Source: Helicoverpa zea (taxonomy: Eukaryota; Arthropoda; Insecta; Lepidoptera; Noctuidae). Taken from it: a stretch of 64,000 bases of DNA. The position numbers and the translations under genes were made by a program. The DNA lies in contig NC_061482.1 of NCBI RefSeq assembly GCF_022581195.2, forward strand, positions 4,278,001-4,342,000, written 5' to 3'. The notes below the pieces were generated by a model. That model ran no database searches. It saw nothing but the letters and a program-made list of their open reading frames with translations, and had not been told where the DNA came from. Below are positions 61,552 through 64,000 of the stretch, in pieces; position 1 is the stretch's first letter, and every line of letters starts with the position of its first letter.

Positions 61552-61705
61552 CCAGTGGGAACTACTGCCTGTACCAGGATAAAGTGTAGCCTATGTTACT
61601 CGGGAAGAGTGTAGCTTTCCAACAGTGACATAATCTTTCAAATCGGTTCAGTACTCTTATTTCTTTCTGAACTTTTAATGTAAAAACAAACAAAAATAAT
61701 TTTCT
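61552..61705 (-). mobile_element. Lep1-like Helitron, truncated at the hairpin end
   Basis: On plus reads GTGGGAACTACTGCCTGTAC, GTAGCCTATGTTACTCGGGA and TTTCAAATCGGTTCAGTA in the minus-orientation order of the copy at 8998. The GGTTTCACC hairpin is missing. Confidence 0.6.
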
Positions 61706-62407
61706 CTTCATTAAATCAGTGTAGAATTGCATAAAAGTATAGGGTCATTTCGCCTGTTCGCGTCCATTTAGTGCAGTTGGCAAGTTTGACGGCGATAATA
61801 AAAATGCCCCAGCACTCATTTCTATGACAAATTTGTGTAATGTATTCATTATATACTCTATTTTAAGATTAACTTTCAGTTGTATTAGAAATATCTTTCG
61901 TTTTCTATTTAAATAGGTAAACCTCAGAATTAGGCGTTTTACCCAGTTTGCGTCCACAAAATCCAAATCGCGTCCACCCATGGTCCAGTTCGCGTCCAGC
62001 AGCTTAGAAAAGGAATATAGGGGTGAAATTTTTAAGAATTAATAAAGAAAGATTGTATTTGATCAATTTCTTCATTTAACAATAAACTTAATTATTAAAA
62101 ATCAACATTATCATCATTTAAAATTCACTTTAAAAAATAAAAATAATTCTTCTCAACATTGGTTTAAGTAACTTAAAATAAGATTAAACAGTACATTTTT
62201 TTTATTAAGATATATACGTGGTTATAAGTAAATTATAATTTAATTTTAATTATTTTTTATTTATTTATTTTTATTGGCTTACCAACAATTGTTAACACAA
62301 TCATAATTACGATAACACCTGGCTAAAACAATAGTGGTGTGTCACAATTTTTAACAGGTAAGCACCACATGTAATGTATGTGTATAATTTAAATATAATT
62401 TAATTAT

Positions 62408-63075
62408 ACAGGGTGGCCCATCCATAGGCGTCCAAAATAAAAATTTTGAAGCTCTATGCTATGGGGTATCCGAATCACCCCCATGTATGTTCAGCGATTT
62501 TTTGTAGTTTAGGAGCTAGAATTGTTTTTAATTTTTTTCCGTAATTTTCATTTCAACATTGTTTTTCCTATTTTTTTTTTTTTTTCCTAACGTTCACAGA
62601 TGTTTTTTTGTGTAATTAATCATCATGATAGTAGCTAACACCTTAAAAAAAGCAGTTTGGCTAAACATTCTAGAACTTAAATAAAATTTTATCTGAAGTT
62701 CAAAATTAGAAACCTGCTTAGAAACCCCTTATAAATTTTTTAAGCCCTTAACATTTTTGGCTACTGAACTCTAACAGTAATTTTGAACTTCAGATAAAAT
62801 TTTATGTAAGTTCTAGAATGTTTAGCCAAACTGCTTTTTTCAGGTGTTAGCTATTATCATGATGAATAAATACCAAAAAATCATCTGTAAACGTTAGGAA
62901 AAAAAGGTAAAATAGAAAAAACAATGTTGAAATGAAAATTACGGAAAAAAAATAAAAACAATTCTAGCTCCTAAACTACAAAAAATCGCTGAACATACAT
63001 GGGGGTGATTTGGATACCCCATAGCATAGAGCTTCTAAATTTTTCTTTTGGACGCCTATGGATGGGCCACCCTGT
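62408..63075. mobile_element. 668-bp foldback element with ACAGGGTGGCCCA ends
   Basis: Arms of about 300 bases are inverted copies over almost the whole length, with ends ACAGGGTGGCCCATCCATAG and inner blocks such as CTAAACATTCTAGAACTTA and GAACTTCAGATAAAATTTTA. Only a short loop of about 80 bases separates the arms. No coding frame. RNA from it would form a long hairpin. The outer 84 bases recur alone at 49444. Confidence 0.8.
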
Positions 63076-63200
63076 ATATATAATTTAAATATTTAATTAT
63101 AATTTCATTATAACCACGTATATATCTTAATAAAAAAATTATAACCACGTTTATATCTTAATAAAAAATGTACTGTTTAATCTTAATATATTAAGTAATT

Positions 63201-63375
63201 TCATTTAAGATAAGTTCTTCGGATACAGGAAAAAAGAAGGAAAAGACAACATACACAGAAGAAGATTTAAAGAAAGCATTAAATGATATTCGAGAGAAGA
63301 ATAAATCGATAAAAAAAAATATGCAAAGAATATGCTACCTTGTCTGATAATTTATTGACTCAACAATTCTTTTAG
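63201..63375 (+). pseudogene. Psq/CENP-B-type helix-turn-helix fragment, frameshifted
   Basis: The frame reads KKKEKTTYTEEDLKKALNDI then REKNKSIKK, after which a shift of one base in an A-run gives CKEYATLSDNLL in another frame, ending in TAG at 63373-63375. TYTEEDL.KALNDIR.....SI.K is the start of the Psq-type HTH that opens pogo-like transposases and Pipsqueak-family regulators. The HTH end and any DDE domain are missing. It probably records the source of the surrounding element. Confidence 0.6.
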
Positions 63376-63949
63376 TTGTATGTTTAGACAAAATTGTTAA
63401 ATTGTTTTGTTAATTTAATATGGCCAAAAACTTACTATAATCAACGCGGGTCTTTCCCTGTGATTTCAGGGTAAAATTAACAGAACTGATTACTGTTTAT
63501 TTTTTAAGTTGCAAAATTAATTGCCTAATTTTAAGTTATTTAAACCAATGTTGAGAAGAATTATTTTTATTTTTAAAGTGAATTTTAAATGATGATAATG
63601 TTGATTTTTAATTTGAAATTATAAAAAAATAAAAAAATGTACTGATTAATCTTAATATATTAAACAGTACCTATGTTTTAATTATTTTTTATAAGCAAGT
63701 ATTTAACGCAAACAGTGGACGCAATTTGATTTATTATTATAGAGGATAGTTTTAGTTCGAGTCCGTTGTGGACGCAAAGTAGAAGTTTTGTAAAATTCGA
63801 TGTAGTAATTCGCGTCCACCTTATTTTATTCGTTAAATATAAAAAAAAAACATTGCCAAATTCATAAAAAACATTATACCTTTATTCACCATTAAACTGT
63901 AGAAATAGCGATCTATCCTAAAATTCACATAAAACAATATAAAACTTAC

Positions 63950-64000
63950 CATCAAACACGCCGCTGCACACTAATTTTTATCTAAAATTCAGTGTGTTTG
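63950..64000 (-). other. Possible end of an exon of a gene lying beyond the window
   Basis: On minus GCAGCGGCGTGTTTGATG is followed by the consensus donor GTAAGTTTT at 63949. The GC-rich 20 bases before it differ from the AT-rich surroundings. Too little sequence is present to name a gene. Confidence 0.25.

Larger units (their letters stand above)
61745..63830. mobile_element. Composite inverted-repeat element with GCGTCCA boxes at both ends
   Basis: Seven GCGTCCA boxes lie at its edges: four in one orientation on the left (61760, 61950, 61970, 61992) and three on the right (63715 and 63768 as GTGGACGC, 63812 direct). Inside, an 82-base block at 62096-62180 returns in near-perfect inverted form at 63531-63611. 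A second inverted pair is 62181-62230 against about 63108-63195. A Psq-like HTH fragment lies at 63201-63375, and an independent foldback element is inserted in the middle (62408-63075). The exact ends are not established. Confidence 0.55.

Overview
The window looks like nuclear DNA of a moth or butterfly. It is AT-rich, the genes are interrupted by many introns, and much of it consists of short repeats that I recognise as typical of Lepidoptera: Lep1-like Helitrons, tRNA-derived SINEs, LINE ends with ATG-repeat tails, and many MITEs. The organism call rests on this recognition and on insect-like proteins; no database was searched. Most apparent open frames in the window are random or lie inside repeats.

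Three genes are well supported. (1) A class A G-protein-coupled receptor of the GPR21/GPR52 type lies on the minus strand (14140-16085, three coding exons, 339 aa). A CpG-rich block with a good splice donor near 25.96-26.16 kb may be its 5' non-coding exon. (2) RalGPS, a guanine-nucleotide exchange factor for the small GTPase Ral, lies on the minus strand. Eleven coding exons between 59265 and 34172 join in frame into a 576-residue protein with a RasGEF domain, a PxxP segment and a C-terminal PH domain. (3) Prefoldin subunit 1 (Pfdn1) lies on the plus strand (60541-60927). RalGPS and Pfdn1 are head to head, with 1.3 kb between their start codons.

Smaller coding material: a compact cysteine-rich gene or decaying gene (53748-54483) nested in RalGPS intron 3; one THAP-domain exon inside a 793-bp inverted-repeat element (40586-41378) and a heavily frameshifted repeat-family pseudogene (about 39476-40125), both in RalGPS intron 7; a Tc1/mariner-like transposase tail at the left edge; and a Psq-type helix-turn-helix fragment near 63.2 kb inside a large inverted-repeat element.

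Layout: 0-14 kb is gene-free with Helitrons, SINEs and MITEs; 14.1-16.1 kb is the receptor; 16-34 kb is gene-free, with a dense MITE cluster at 21.7-25.2 kb and CpG-rich blocks at 25.9-27.4 kb; 34.2-59.3 kb is RalGPS with its repeat-filled introns; 59.3-60.5 kb is the shared promoter region; 60.5-61.2 kb is Pfdn1; 61.5-63.9 kb is a composite of nested inverted repeats; the last 50 bases may hold the end of a minus-strand exon. The three main genes do not form one pathway: one is a membrane receptor, one activates Ral, and one helps fold actin and tubulin.
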